Shown one piece after another: positions 24,942 through 33,376 of a stretch of 64,000 nucleotides of DNA; positions within the stretch are counted from its first letter, which is position 1; each line of letters starts with the position of its first letter. Below the pieces are notes generated by a model that saw nothing but the letters and a program-made list of their open reading frames with translations, made no database searches and was not told the origin of the DNA. The DNA is from Lachnospiraceae bacterium (GTDB lineage: Bacteria; Bacillota; Clostridia; Lachnospirales; Lachnospiraceae): the NCBI GenBank assembly GCA_015056915.1, contig SVFK01000004.1:1-64000 (forward strand), given 5' to 3'. The translations under genes and the position numbers were made by a program.

Positions 24942-26348
24942 CTAATATGCGTTTTTGTTAATAAAACCTGTAAAAAACGTCATGAATATAATTTTGATAT
25001 CAAACCCCATCGTCCAATTTTCTATATAATATAAATCATATTCGATACGCTTTCGTATAGAGGTATCTCCGCGCAGACCATTCACCTGTGCCCAACCGGT
25101 CAAACCGGGTCTAACCTGATGTTTCACCATATATCTGGGAATCTCTTCCTTAAATTTCTCTACGAAGAGAGGTCTCTCCGGTCTGGGTCCTACAAGACTC
25201 ATATCACCCTTTAAAATGTTAAAAAGCTGCGGAAGCTCATCCAGACTGGTTTTTCTGAGAATCTTACCTACGCCGGTTACTCTCGGGTCATTTCTCACTG
25301 TCCAGGCCTTTTTCTCTTCCTTAGTGGGCAGTACTGCCATACTGCGGAATTTGTACATATAAAAGGACTTATTATGAAGCCCTACTCGCTCCTGTTTAAA
25401 AATCACCGGACCTGTACTGGTAACCTTCACCAATATAGCACAGACAAGCATAATGGGTGAAGTAATGATAATTCCAAATACTGCTCCTATAATATCCAAA
25501 ATACGCTTTGCCAGCATGTTTCCTGTATTGGTCAGCGGCACATGACGAATATTGATTACGGGAAGTCCCATCAAATCCTCAGTATATGGTCTGCTGGGTA
25601 TCAAGCTGTTGTAGTCAGGAATGAATTTCGTGTGTACACCTGATTTCTCACAAAAATGTACAATACCTTCCAGATAATCATAATCCTTTAGCGAAAGAGT
25701 GATGGCAATCTCATCCAGCTTATTCTCCGGTAAGATGATTTCCAGATTACCCAAAGTGCCAAGAACCTTTACTCCTTTATAGGTAGTGCCGGCAGGTATC
25801 GTATTGTCAAGAATGCCACAGACCACATAACCCCATTGGGGATTATCCTGTATACGGTCAATATATTCTTCTCCTGCTCTGGAATATCCCACCAACAGGA
25901 TGTGCTTTAGGTTGTAGCCCTTACTGCGCATGGTACGAAGCATTTTCCTGAGAACCACCCTGGCACAGGAGGTCAGGAAAATATTCATAACATAAAATAT
26001 TGCCATAACGGAACGTGCAAAGTTGATCTCCCGAATCACCATGTACAGGATAATAATCAAAGCTGCAATTCCCAACGTATTGGCCTGCAAGATACTGTAT
26101 ATCTCATGCCTGCGCTTCACGGTACGCTTGGGCGAATATACACCACATCTATAATAGAGGAACATATATCCCGGAATCATAAAGGGCAAAAGCATGTAAT
26201 AGTCAATTACAGGCAATACACCGATTCCCGGTCCGTCCTCTAAAATATAAAATTTAATATAATAGGCGAGAATAAAGGATGCACCGGTTAAAAACGCATC
26301 CATTATAACCAACAGCCTGTTAAATACCTTTTGGTTATCCTTTATCAT
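24942..26348 (-). CDS. Polyprenyl-phosphate sugar-1-phosphate transferase (exopolysaccharide initiation)
   Basis: About 468 residues. Five membrane segments and a CoA-binding-like domain precede the bacterial sugar transferase domain: [45 protein letters not shown], the catalytic [23 protein letters not shown] and [12 protein letters not shown]. This is the WbaP/CpsE-type architecture that loads the first sugar phosphate on undecaprenyl phosphate. It starts the polymer that the GTs extend and the ABC exporter moves. ATG at 26348 (GGGTGA upstream) is preferred over GTG at 26357. Confidence 0.93.
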   Translation of the reverse strand: MIKDNQKVFNRLLVIMDAFLTGASFILAYYIKFYILEDGPGIGVLPVIDYYMLLPFMIPGYMFLYYRCGVYSPKRTVKRRHEIYSILQANTLGIAALIIILYMVIREINFARSVMAIFYVMNIFLTSCARVVLRKMLRTMRSKGYNLKHILLVGYSRAGEEYIDRIQDNPQWGYVVCGILDNTIPAGTTYKGVKVLGTLGNLEIILPENKLDEIAITLSLKDYDYLEGIVHFCEKSGVHTKFIPDYNSLIPSRPYTEDLMGLPVINIRHVPLTNTGNMLAKRILDIIGAVFGIIITSPIMLVCAILVKVTSTGPVIFKQERVGLHNKSFYMYKFRSMAVLPTKEEKKAWTVRNDPRVTGVGKILRKTSLDELPQLFNILKGDMSLVGPRPERPLFVEKFKEEIPRYMVKHQVRPGLTGWAQVNGLRGDTSIRKRIEYDLYYIENWTMGFDIKIIFMTFFTGFINKNAY

Positions 26349-26480
26349 AAGCGTCACCCGATTAGTCCCACAAAACAGGGAAGCCCTTAGTTTCCTAATA
26401 CCTATCCCTAATTTTACATGATTGCCCTATTATTCTCAACTTAAGAATTTATGAAGCAATTTCTTAAGATTTCATAAGAA

Positions 26481-27464
26481 TTAGCTCTTGGTAATAAGAC
26501 GAAGGGTATTCAGATAAAGCTGTCCCTGTATCGCAAAATAGTGTCCCAATCTACAGAAACGAAACGGCACCTTAGCCTTACGCCCTGCGGCACTAAAGCA
26601 CTTTTTGACACCCGTCATCATACCCTTTAAATATAGGATGCCCATTCCTTTCCCACAGAAAAATAAAAACTTTACCAAAAATCCCAATAGTAAGAAGGGA
26701 AGATTCCATAGTAGCTGCAAAAGAGGCATATTCTTGCCGATAACATACACATTATTGGCAGAGGATAGTATCGTCTTTCGCTGATTATATCTGGAGCCTG
26801 TCGATGCACTTCCGAAATGTAGAACCTGCGCAGCAGGCTGGTAATAATTGCGATAACCGTGGATCCGGGCACGATAACCGATGTCCAGATCTTCCAAATA
26901 GGCAAAATGTTCTTCATCAAAATAACCAATTTCTTCAAAAACAGTCTTCCTGTATATGGCAGCTCCGCCGCAGGAGGAAAATATTTCTACCGGTTCATCA
27001 TACTGCTCTGACCGCTTACCCTTTCCTCTGGAAAAAGCCCAGCCTAATACACAATAACGGTCACCTGCATCATCTATGAGCTCCGGCTTATCCCACATCA
27101 GCATCTTGGCGCTGACAGAAAAAGCCTTGTCATTTTCTTGAATCGCCTGATAAAGCTCTTTAATAAAACTCGATTTAACTTTTGTGTCATTATTTAGTAA
27201 AATAACATATGGGGTCTTAACAGCTTGTATCCCCACATTAACTGCATGACAAAAGCCTGTGTTTTCCGGAAGAAGGATGGACTCTGTCTGCTGAGCTGAT
27301 TCGTATTGTGTTAACCATGACACACTGCCGTCCGTGGAGCCGTTATCCACCACAAGCACAGCAAATTCAGGCGTGTCCGGTTCCTGCTTTTCCAGAGCAC
27401 TCAGGCATTCTTTCAAATACTCTATTCCGTTGTAGTTTGGAATAACAACCGTTATTTCTCTCAT
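26481..27464 (-). CDS. Glycosyltransferase family 2
   Basis: 327 residues. The N-terminus MREITVVIPNYNGIEYLKECLSAL and VVDNGSTDGS is the nucleotide-binding start of a GT-A GT2 enzyme, NTGFCHAVNVG and LLNNDTKV give the DxD region, and FAYLEDLDIGYRAR gives the catalytic acidic pair. A membrane-associated hydrophobic stretch (LWNLPFLLLGFLVKFLFFCG) lies near the C-terminus. The pattern matches WsaE/rhamnosyltransferase-type GTs that act at the inner face of the membrane. Donor and acceptor are unknown. Confidence 0.9.
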   Translation of the reverse strand: MREITVVIPNYNGIEYLKECLSALEKQEPDTPEFAVLVVDNGSTDGSVSWLTQYESAQQTESILLPENTGFCHAVNVGIQAVKTPYVILLNNDTKVKSSFIKELYQAIQENDKAFSVSAKMLMWDKPELIDDAGDRYCVLGWAFSRGKGKRSEQYDEPVEIFSSCGGAAIYRKTVFEEIGYFDEEHFAYLEDLDIGYRARIHGYRNYYQPAAQVLHFGSASTGSRYNQRKTILSSANNVYVIGKNMPLLQLLWNLPFLLLGFLVKFLFFCGKGMGILYLKGMMTGVKKCFSAAGRKAKVPFRFCRLGHYFAIQGQLYLNTLRLITKS

Positions 27465-27506
27465 GCTACTCTCTATTTCTTTTCCTTTCTCTTCGCTTCT
27501 GCGTTT

Positions 27507-28952
27507 TCATTCGGCAAATGAATCCCAATAATTCACACTTCCGAGTTCATCCGCCTTCTTCCTTCCACGCATCTTAATGCATCCCTTCTTGGAATCCCAC
27601 TCCTCAGTTCTATTTGGCAGATACAGCAGAAGATACCCCTTCTCCCGTATTGCCTTCGATAACCTCAGGCTCAATTCTACATAATCACTCTCTTGCGGCA
27701 AAATAGAAGCATCAAATAAATCGTAATTTAACATTTCTTTATAAGAGATGCCTGTCACCTCTTTGAATAACAGTTGTAATTCTTCGCTTATCTGCATACA
27801 GCGTATATCCAAGGCCTCTGCCGTTTGCGTGAGAGATGCCCTATGAAGATAGCCACTGTAGGCAGTCGGTAGGCCTTCATAATAGACTTCACCAGTTTCC
27901 GTCATTCTGCCACCAACGGTTCTATTACCATTTCCTGATACCAGCCTGCCACCCACAGCACCCACGTCGGGGCGCACCTTCAACGGATTCTCCTCATATT
28001 GCAGTGCATAAAATCCCAAATGCTTTAGCGGCACCGCCTTAGCCTTCCACTCCATTTGATCTGCAAAATCCTGTAGCGCTCGCAGCCCTGCATCATAGGC
28101 GTATTGCTTGCTCCGGGGATTCTCTGCGGTAGAAGCCGCATGACATCTCCAGTGATAAAGCACTTTGGGAATATGCACAAGCTGTGACTCATCATTCATC
28201 AATTTTGCCACAGCACGCAACACCAAATCATAATCCTGCGCACCGTTATATTCCTGCCGGAATTCTAACGCCTTCATCAGTTCTGCTTCCATCACCAGGA
28301 AGTGACAAATATAATTATTGGATAGAATTAAATCCAAATTGAATTTTTCTTTAAAATTCGGTTCGTAATATTGCGTACCGTCGCTGTTACATTTATCCTC
28401 ATCGGAGTATAGCAATTTCACTTGCACTCCTCTTTCTTTTTCCTTTTCAATAACTGCTGCCATCTCATATAATGCATCCTCTGTCAATACATCATCATGA
28501 TCCAGCAATCCCACATATTCCCCGGTGGCGAGACGAAGCCCTTGATTCGTATTTGCCGCAATACCCGCATTTTCCTGCAAATGTACATAACGAATACAGG
28601 AATACCCGCGTGCAACTTCCTCTACTACTTTTGCTACACTGTCATCCTCTGTGGCATCTGCAATAATTAATTCCCACCTCGGATAGCTTTGTTTGATAAC
28701 ACTCGTTATCATTTCCTTCAAATACTGCGCATCCGTCCGATAAGCAGGTACAACAATACTAAAGGTAGTGGTAAACATTTCAGATGCCTTGCGTTGCTCC
28801 TCCCAAGTCTCTTGGGTTATAGGATGATAGCAATACTTTTCTTTTTGCCTTTCCTCCATCCGTTCACGCACCGCATACCAAGTATTTTTCAGTCCGTTCC
28901 GTTTCAGATAATATAAAGTTTTTTTCAAATTAGCCCTATTGAATGTACCCAT
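27507..28952 (-). CDS. Glycosyltransferase family 2 (larger paralogue)
   Basis: 481 residues. A basic N-terminal 60 residues lead to a GT2 domain with FSIVVPAYRTDAQYLKEMITSV, NAGIAANTNQGLRLATGEYVGLLDHDDVL (DxD region) and QDYDLVLRAVAK. The C-terminal 170 residues are less typical and may be a remnant of a second domain. It is a paralogue of the first GT domain of the protein encoded at 31321-33360; both carry YSDEDK/YCDETT, NYICHF and RSHA/RCHA signatures. Such pairs build rhamnan-type cell wall polymers in related bacteria. Donor is unknown. Confidence 0.88.
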   Translation of the reverse strand: MGTFNRANLKKTLYYLKRNGLKNTWYAVRERMEERQKEKYCYHPITQETWEEQRKASEMFTTTFSIVVPAYRTDAQYLKEMITSVIKQSYPRWELIIADATEDDSVAKVVEEVARGYSCIRYVHLQENAGIAANTNQGLRLATGEYVGLLDHDDVLTEDALYEMAAVIEKEKERGVQVKLLYSDEDKCNSDGTQYYEPNFKEKFNLDLILSNNYICHFLVMEAELMKALEFRQEYNGAQDYDLVLRAVAKLMNDESQLVHIPKVLYHWRCHAASTAENPRSKQYAYDAGLRALQDFADQMEWKAKAVPLKHLGFYALQYEENPLKVRPDVGAVGGRLVSGNGNRTVGGRMTETGEVYYEGLPTAYSGYLHRASLTQTAEALDIRCMQISEELQLLFKEVTGISYKEMLNYDLFDASILPQESDYVELSLRLSKAIREKGYLLLYLPNRTEEWDSKKGCIKMRGRKKADELGSVNYWDSFAE

Positions 28953-29023
28953 AAACGGCGCGACTCCTTCTTATACTGATTGGGATATTTGTCCCTTTCA
29001 CATATTCCACTATGCATGAAAAC

Positions 29024-29052
29024 AGCAAACCGCCCATTCAAGGCGATTCGCT
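29024..29052 (-). terminator. Hairpin between phosphoglucomutase and GT2 genes
   Basis: AGCAAACCGCC (29024-29034) pairs with GGCGATTCGCT (29042-29052), using two G-U pairs. On the minus strand GUUUUC follows, so termination would be weak. A second short GC hairpin lies near 29085-29105. Confidence 0.45.
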
Positions 29053-29130
29053 GCTTATCATATCTTTCTTAATTTTTATAATGTCGGAGCCAAACGGTTC
29101 CGGCACCCACAATTGTCAGCATTATTTGTA

Positions 29131-30852
29131 TTATAAAACAGCCTTCAAATCTTCTGTCAGCTTCTCTACGCGGGCTTTTGCATCCTCAAGACTATTGCCC
29201 TTAACACCCATGTAGAATTTAATCTTAGGCTCTGTACCGGAAGGACGGGCACAGCACCAAGCATTATCAGGAAGCTCAAAATACAGAACATTAGACTTCG
29301 GAAGTCCGGTGGTAGTCTTCTCTCCTGTTGCCATATCGATTACGACATCATTGTCATAATCGCGGAATTTCAGCACCTTCATATCTCCGAATGCTGCAGG
29401 AGGATTCTTGCGAAGCTTATCCATGATTTCAGCAATCTGCTTGGAACCGTCGATACCCTTCAAGGTAATGGTATACTGAGTCTCCTTGAAATAGCCATAC
29501 TTCTCATACAGGTCGAGCATCATATCCCAAAGTGTCTTGCCCTGCTTCTTACAGAATGCAGCAACCTCACACAGACACATAACTGCCACAATAGCGTCCT
29601 TATCACGTGCATGAGTACCTGCCAGACAGCCGTAGCTCTCTTCCAGGCCAAATACATAATTGTTGCTTCCGGTCTGCTCGAACAGCTTAATCTGCTCACC
29701 GATAAACTTAAAGCCTGTCAGTACCTCAATCAGCTTCACACCGTAGGACTCTGTGATAGGGAAGGTCATATTGGTAGTTACGATAGTGGTAACCATTGCC
29801 GGATTAGCAGGCATGGTGCTTGTTGCTGACTTCTCTCTTAAAATATATTCTGCAATCAGCATACCGGACATATTACCGGTAAATGCCACGTATTCTCCTG
29901 TTTTAGCATCCTTGGCATATACGCCCAGACGGTCTGCATCAGGATCGGTAGCCAGAACTATATCTGCATCCTTTTCCTTTGCCAGACGAAGCGCATAGGT
30001 AAATGCCTTAGGATCTTCAGGATTAGGATAATCCAATGTGGTGAAGTTAGGATCGGGCTTCTCCTGCTCAGGTACTACATAGACATTCTTAAAGCCTAAC
30101 TCTGCCAATACGCGGGTTACAGGCACATTACCCGTACCGCACAAAGGAGTATAAACAATCTTAATATCCTCTGCCATCTCCTTAATTACATCAGGATGAA
30201 TAATCTGCTTCTTCAATTCAACCATGTAAGCATCGTCGATTTCCTTGCCGATTACCTGATACAATCCCTTGGCAACAGCCTCATCCTTATCCATGGTCTT
30301 CACGGTATGATAATCCTTAATTGCCTTAACCTCTGTAATAATCTCCTTATCCTTAGGAGCAGTAACCTGTGCACCGTCATCCCAGTACACCTTATAACCA
30401 TTGTACTCAGGAGGATTGTGGCTTGCAGTTACCACGATACCTGCTGTACAGCCTAAGGTACGAAGTGCAAAGGAAAGCTCCGGTGTGGGTCTCAATGCAT
30501 CAAAAACGTATGCCTTAATTCCGTTAGCTGCAAGACAAAGTGCAGCTTCATCAGCAAATTCAGGAGACATACGACGGGAATCATACGCAATAGCAACACC
30601 CTTTTCCTGAGTGCCCTGTTTCAAAATATAATTTGCCAGACCCTGAGTAGCCTTGCGAACAGTATAAATATTCATACGGTTAGTACCGGCACCAATCACG
30701 CCTCTTAATCCACCGGTACCAAAATCCAATTCCTTGTAAAAACGATCCTCGATTTCACCCTCGTCATCACGAATTGCCAGTAATTCATTCTTGGTCTCCT
30801 GATCAAAATACTCATCATCCAGCCAAAATTTGAATTCATCCATAAAACCCAT
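29131..30852 (-). CDS. pgcA: Alpha-phosphoglucomutase / phosphomannomutase family enzyme
   Basis: 573 residues, the length of Bacillus PgcA. The active-site phosphoserine is in VTASHNPPEYNGYKVYW, the metal loop in ATDPDADRLGV, the sugar-binding loop in GLEESYG and the phosphate-binding loop in RPSGTEPKIKFYMG. It interconverts glucose-6-P and glucose-1-P, the latter being the substrate of RfbA in this window. The ATG at 30852 is chosen because AGGAGG lies 8 bp upstream; the ATG at 30858 is only 2 bp from it. The symbol is assigned by family length and motifs and could also be a ManB-type mutase. Confidence 0.93.
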   Translation of the reverse strand: MGFMDEFKFWLDDEYFDQETKNELLAIRDDEGEIEDRFYKELDFGTGGLRGVIGAGTNRMNIYTVRKATQGLANYILKQGTQEKGVAIAYDSRRMSPEFADEAALCLAANGIKAYVFDALRPTPELSFALRTLGCTAGIVVTASHNPPEYNGYKVYWDDGAQVTAPKDKEIITEVKAIKDYHTVKTMDKDEAVAKGLYQVIGKEIDDAYMVELKKQIIHPDVIKEMAEDIKIVYTPLCGTGNVPVTRVLAELGFKNVYVVPEQEKPDPNFTTLDYPNPEDPKAFTYALRLAKEKDADIVLATDPDADRLGVYAKDAKTGEYVAFTGNMSGMLIAEYILREKSATSTMPANPAMVTTIVTTNMTFPITESYGVKLIEVLTGFKFIGEQIKLFEQTGSNNYVFGLEESYGCLAGTHARDKDAIVAVMCLCEVAAFCKKQGKTLWDMMLDLYEKYGYFKETQYTITLKGIDGSKQIAEIMDKLRKNPPAAFGDMKVLKFRDYDNDVVIDMATGEKTTTGLPKSNVLYFELPDNAWCCARPSGTEPKIKFYMGVKGNSLEDAKARVEKLTEDLKAVL

Positions 30853-30912
30853 GTACATATCCTCCTATTATTCATTATAGTGATTCTTTAGAACACTTTA
30901 TTATCACAATAT

Positions 30913-30986
30913 GCGGTGCTCAGCATTACCTTTCGGCACCTTCATCCCGACATCTACAAGTTATGCATCTAAATGAATGCTGCCGG
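30913..30986 (-). repeat. Possible diverged copy of the hairpin loop module in the pgcA leader
   Basis: GACATCTACAAG then TTATGC at 30949-30966 resembles the loop of the hairpin at 18138-18302 with the GGAGCC part deleted. It is flanked by CAGCATT (30921-30927) and AATGCTG (30976-30982), which can pair. The match is short, so kinship is uncertain. The remaining 300-bp gap holds the pgcA leader and the promoter of the ferredoxin gene. Confidence 0.4.
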
Positions 30987-31038
30987 TTAATTGTATTAAT
31001 AACATTTTACCATATGTTTCGTTTTCTGAAAATAGGGA

Positions 31039-31080
31039 TTTTCTACAAACACGTATGCCCGTTTTTCTGCAAACACATAT
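31039..31080. repeat. Direct repeat upstream of the small ferredoxin gene
   Basis: TTTTCTACAAACACGTAT (31039-31056) and TTTTCTGCAAACACATAT (31063-31080) repeat with a 24-bp period and three mismatches. The second copy ends at the -35 box of the candidate ferredoxin promoter. Confidence 0.6.
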
Positions 31081-31108
31081 TGCGGCCGCATATGCAGCAT
31101 GCTAAAAT
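31080..31108 (+). promoter_or_regulatory. Candidate promoter of the small ferredoxin gene
   Basis: TTGCGG (31080-31085), 17-bp spacer, TAAAAT (31103-31108) on the plus strand, about 50 bp before the ATG. The -35 box is only moderately good. Confidence 0.5.
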
Positions 31109-31156
31109 ATGATTATTGAAATAGTCGTTTAAAATATCTTTTCAGAGAGGTAAAAC

Positions 31157-31324
31157 ATGAAATATCAAATTATCGGTTCCTGTATAGGCTGCAAACAATG
31201 CTACCGCGTATGTCCTGCACAAGCGATTACTACCGGTCCTATGAAGATAAATCCGGACAAATGCACTTTATGCGGAAAGTGCTATACCAGCTGCCCCGGC
31301 AGAAAAATAATACAAGTTCCTTAG
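31157..31324 (+). CDS. Small 2[4Fe-4S] ferredoxin-type protein
   Basis: 55 residues. Two ferredoxin cluster motifs are complete: CIGCKQCYRVCP and CTLCGKCYTSCP, each CxxCxxCxxxCP-like, so it should bind two [4Fe-4S] clusters and carry electrons at low potential. The ATG at 31157 has GAGAGG 7 bp upstream. It runs on the plus strand against all its neighbours, and its stop codon overlaps the stop of the convergent GT2 gene by 4 bp. No redox partner is adjacent, so its role is unknown. Confidence 0.92.
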   Translation: MKYQIIGSCIGCKQCYRVCPAQAITTGPMKINPDKCTLCGKCYTSCPGRKIIQVP

Positions 31325-33360
31325 TCCTTTTGTATCTTTAAGGAATAATCGCTTCTGTCCAAGGAAAAATTAGGATTGTAATAAGGGTCACCCTTTTCCA
31401 ATTCTTCCTTCCACTTCTCACGGAATTTTGTTGACTCGCGATTATAACGTTCCGCCTTTTCTCCCTGATCGTCCAAGCCTCTCGAAATAGATTCATAGTG
31501 ATATAGCTCCGCAAAAGGAGTGAACACATTCAGCAGATTCTTCTTTCGCAGTTTCAAACAGAAATCCACATCATTCAAGGAAATGGCAAAGCCTTCGTCC
31601 AGACCGCCCACCTCTTCATAAAGACTTCTTTTCACAAGCAGACAGGCTCCGGTTACCGCAGTGGCATTTTGCGCATAGCACAGACGTCCCATATAACCGA
31701 GATTCTGGCGATGCTGCTTATAATGGGTATGTCCTGCAGTACGATGAGCCCCCAGTCCGATTACCACACCGGCGTGCTGTATGGTTTTGTCTGCATAATA
31801 CAGCTTGGCGCCTACTGCTCCCACATCTTCACGCTGGGCATACATCAGAAGCTCCTCCAGCCAATTTACGGTAATCACCTCCGTATCATTGTTCAGAAGC
31901 AATACATACTCTCCAACCGCATAGGATACTCCCAGATTATTCACTGCAGAATAATTGAATGCTCCGGTATAGGTCACCACTGAGATTCTATTGTCTTCCT
32001 TGCTTCTTAACACGCCGCCGTCATGTCCGCAGACTGTCACTCTCTTAATCGCTTCCCCATAGGAAAAACCGAGGAGCTTGGAATAATAATCCTTGATGTC
32101 CTGTGTTTCACTGTTATTTTCTACGATAATAATCTCATAATTATCATAGGTGGATTTTGTCAAAACAGACTCCACACAACGCTGTAAATCCGCCAGATGA
32201 TCCTTGTTGGCAATCACAATAGATACCTTGGGATTGCCGATAATCTGATAACGAATGCGGAAAATAGTTTCAAAAGCTCTGGTACTGATAATCTGGAAAT
32301 GGTCGTATCCATGATTTCGTAGATGCTCTGCCACTGCTCCCTTGGCAGCCTCAATAGCATAGGGCTTGGCATCAATACCCGAAGCTACACTGCCCGCATG
32401 ACTTCTCCAGTAGTACATCAGTCTTGGTACATGGACAATCTTCTTGGCATTGTCCGTGAGGCGCAGAATCATATCATGATCCTGACTGCCGTCGAATTTC
32501 GGTCGAAACAGCTCATTGCCATCCAACAACTCTCTGGCAAACACACTGAAATGACAAATATAATTATTGGCTCGCAGATTATCCGGCGCAAAGTCCGGCT
32601 TGAAATGCATAGTAAGCATTTTATTGATGTCGCCGCTCTTGAAGGTGGTCTCATCACAATATAAGTAATCTGCGCCCTGTTCGTTAATGGCCTTCACATA
32701 CTCATAGAGCACAGAAGGATGCAGTATATCATCCTGGTCAAACAGACCGATATACTCTCCGGTCGCCAGCTTAAGGCACTCATTGGTATTACCTGCAATG
32801 CCGCCGTTTTTGTCCAGCTTCTTATACACAATCCGTCCATTTGCACGTTCTGCATATTCCTTGCAGATGTCTTCAATATAAGCATGCTCTGCATCGGAAC
32901 CGTCTGCCAGACACAGCTCCCAATTCTGATAGGTCTGGTTCATTACGGAGTCAAGCATCTCAATCTGAAACTCTCTTTTATTGTTCCAGAGAGGCACCAG
33001 AATACTGATTTTGACCATGCGGGGGAATACAGTCTCCCGTTCCTTTGCAGTCTGTACCTCATCAGGAAAGCTCTCCGTACCGAATTGCTTCATGGCCTCG
33101 CGCTCTCTTTTCTTATAGCCCAGCTTGTGGATTACACCCTTTATGCCGCCGCAATTTGCCAGCCTGTCCTTCTGCCTGATAACCCAATGCATCATGTTCC
33201 TGAAAGGCTTGCTGATTTTCCATAAGGGATTGTTCTTGATGCGTCCCAGCTTCCATTCCAATTCCTCATTCTTTGCTTCCAGCTCTGCAATTCTTGCTGC
33301 CAAATCAGCATTTTTCAAATGTTCTTTTTCATAGGCGTCCTTATAATCCATACCTGTCAT
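31321..33360 (-). CDS. Large two-domain GT2 glycosyltransferase with N-terminal coiled coil
   Basis: 679 residues. Residues 1-50 form a coiled coil (ARIAELEAKNEELEWKLGRI), followed by NNPLWKISKPFRNMMHW, a usual membrane-proximal lead in such enzymes. The first GT2 domain (about 105-345) has KISILVPLWNN, GGIAGNTNECL, LFDQDDIL and SQDHDMILRL. The second (about 375-610) has KVSIVIANKDH, EIIIVENNS, LLNNDTEV and LNDVDFCLKL. Both have acidic DxD-type residues, so it may add two sugars in turn. It follows the methyltransferase-kinase gene at 17 bp in the same operon. Confidence 0.93.
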   Translation of the reverse strand: MTGMDYKDAYEKEHLKNADLAARIAELEAKNEELEWKLGRIKNNPLWKISKPFRNMMHWVIRQKDRLANCGGIKGVIHKLGYKKREREAMKQFGTESFPDEVQTAKERETVFPRMVKISILVPLWNNKREFQIEMLDSVMNQTYQNWELCLADGSDAEHAYIEDICKEYAERANGRIVYKKLDKNGGIAGNTNECLKLATGEYIGLFDQDDILHPSVLYEYVKAINEQGADYLYCDETTFKSGDINKMLTMHFKPDFAPDNLRANNYICHFSVFARELLDGNELFRPKFDGSQDHDMILRLTDNAKKIVHVPRLMYYWRSHAGSVASGIDAKPYAIEAAKGAVAEHLRNHGYDHFQIISTRAFETIFRIRYQIIGNPKVSIVIANKDHLADLQRCVESVLTKSTYDNYEIIIVENNSETQDIKDYYSKLLGFSYGEAIKRVTVCGHDGGVLRSKEDNRISVVTYTGAFNYSAVNNLGVSYAVGEYVLLLNNDTEVITVNWLEELLMYAQREDVGAVGAKLYYADKTIQHAGVVIGLGAHRTAGHTHYKQHRQNLGYMGRLCYAQNATAVTGACLLVKRSLYEEVGGLDEGFAISLNDVDFCLKLRKKNLLNVFTPFAELYHYESISRGLDDQGEKAERYNRESTKFREKWKEELEKGDPYYNPNFSLDRSDYSLKIQKD

Positions 33361-33376
33361 CCTATTCCTCTAGTAA

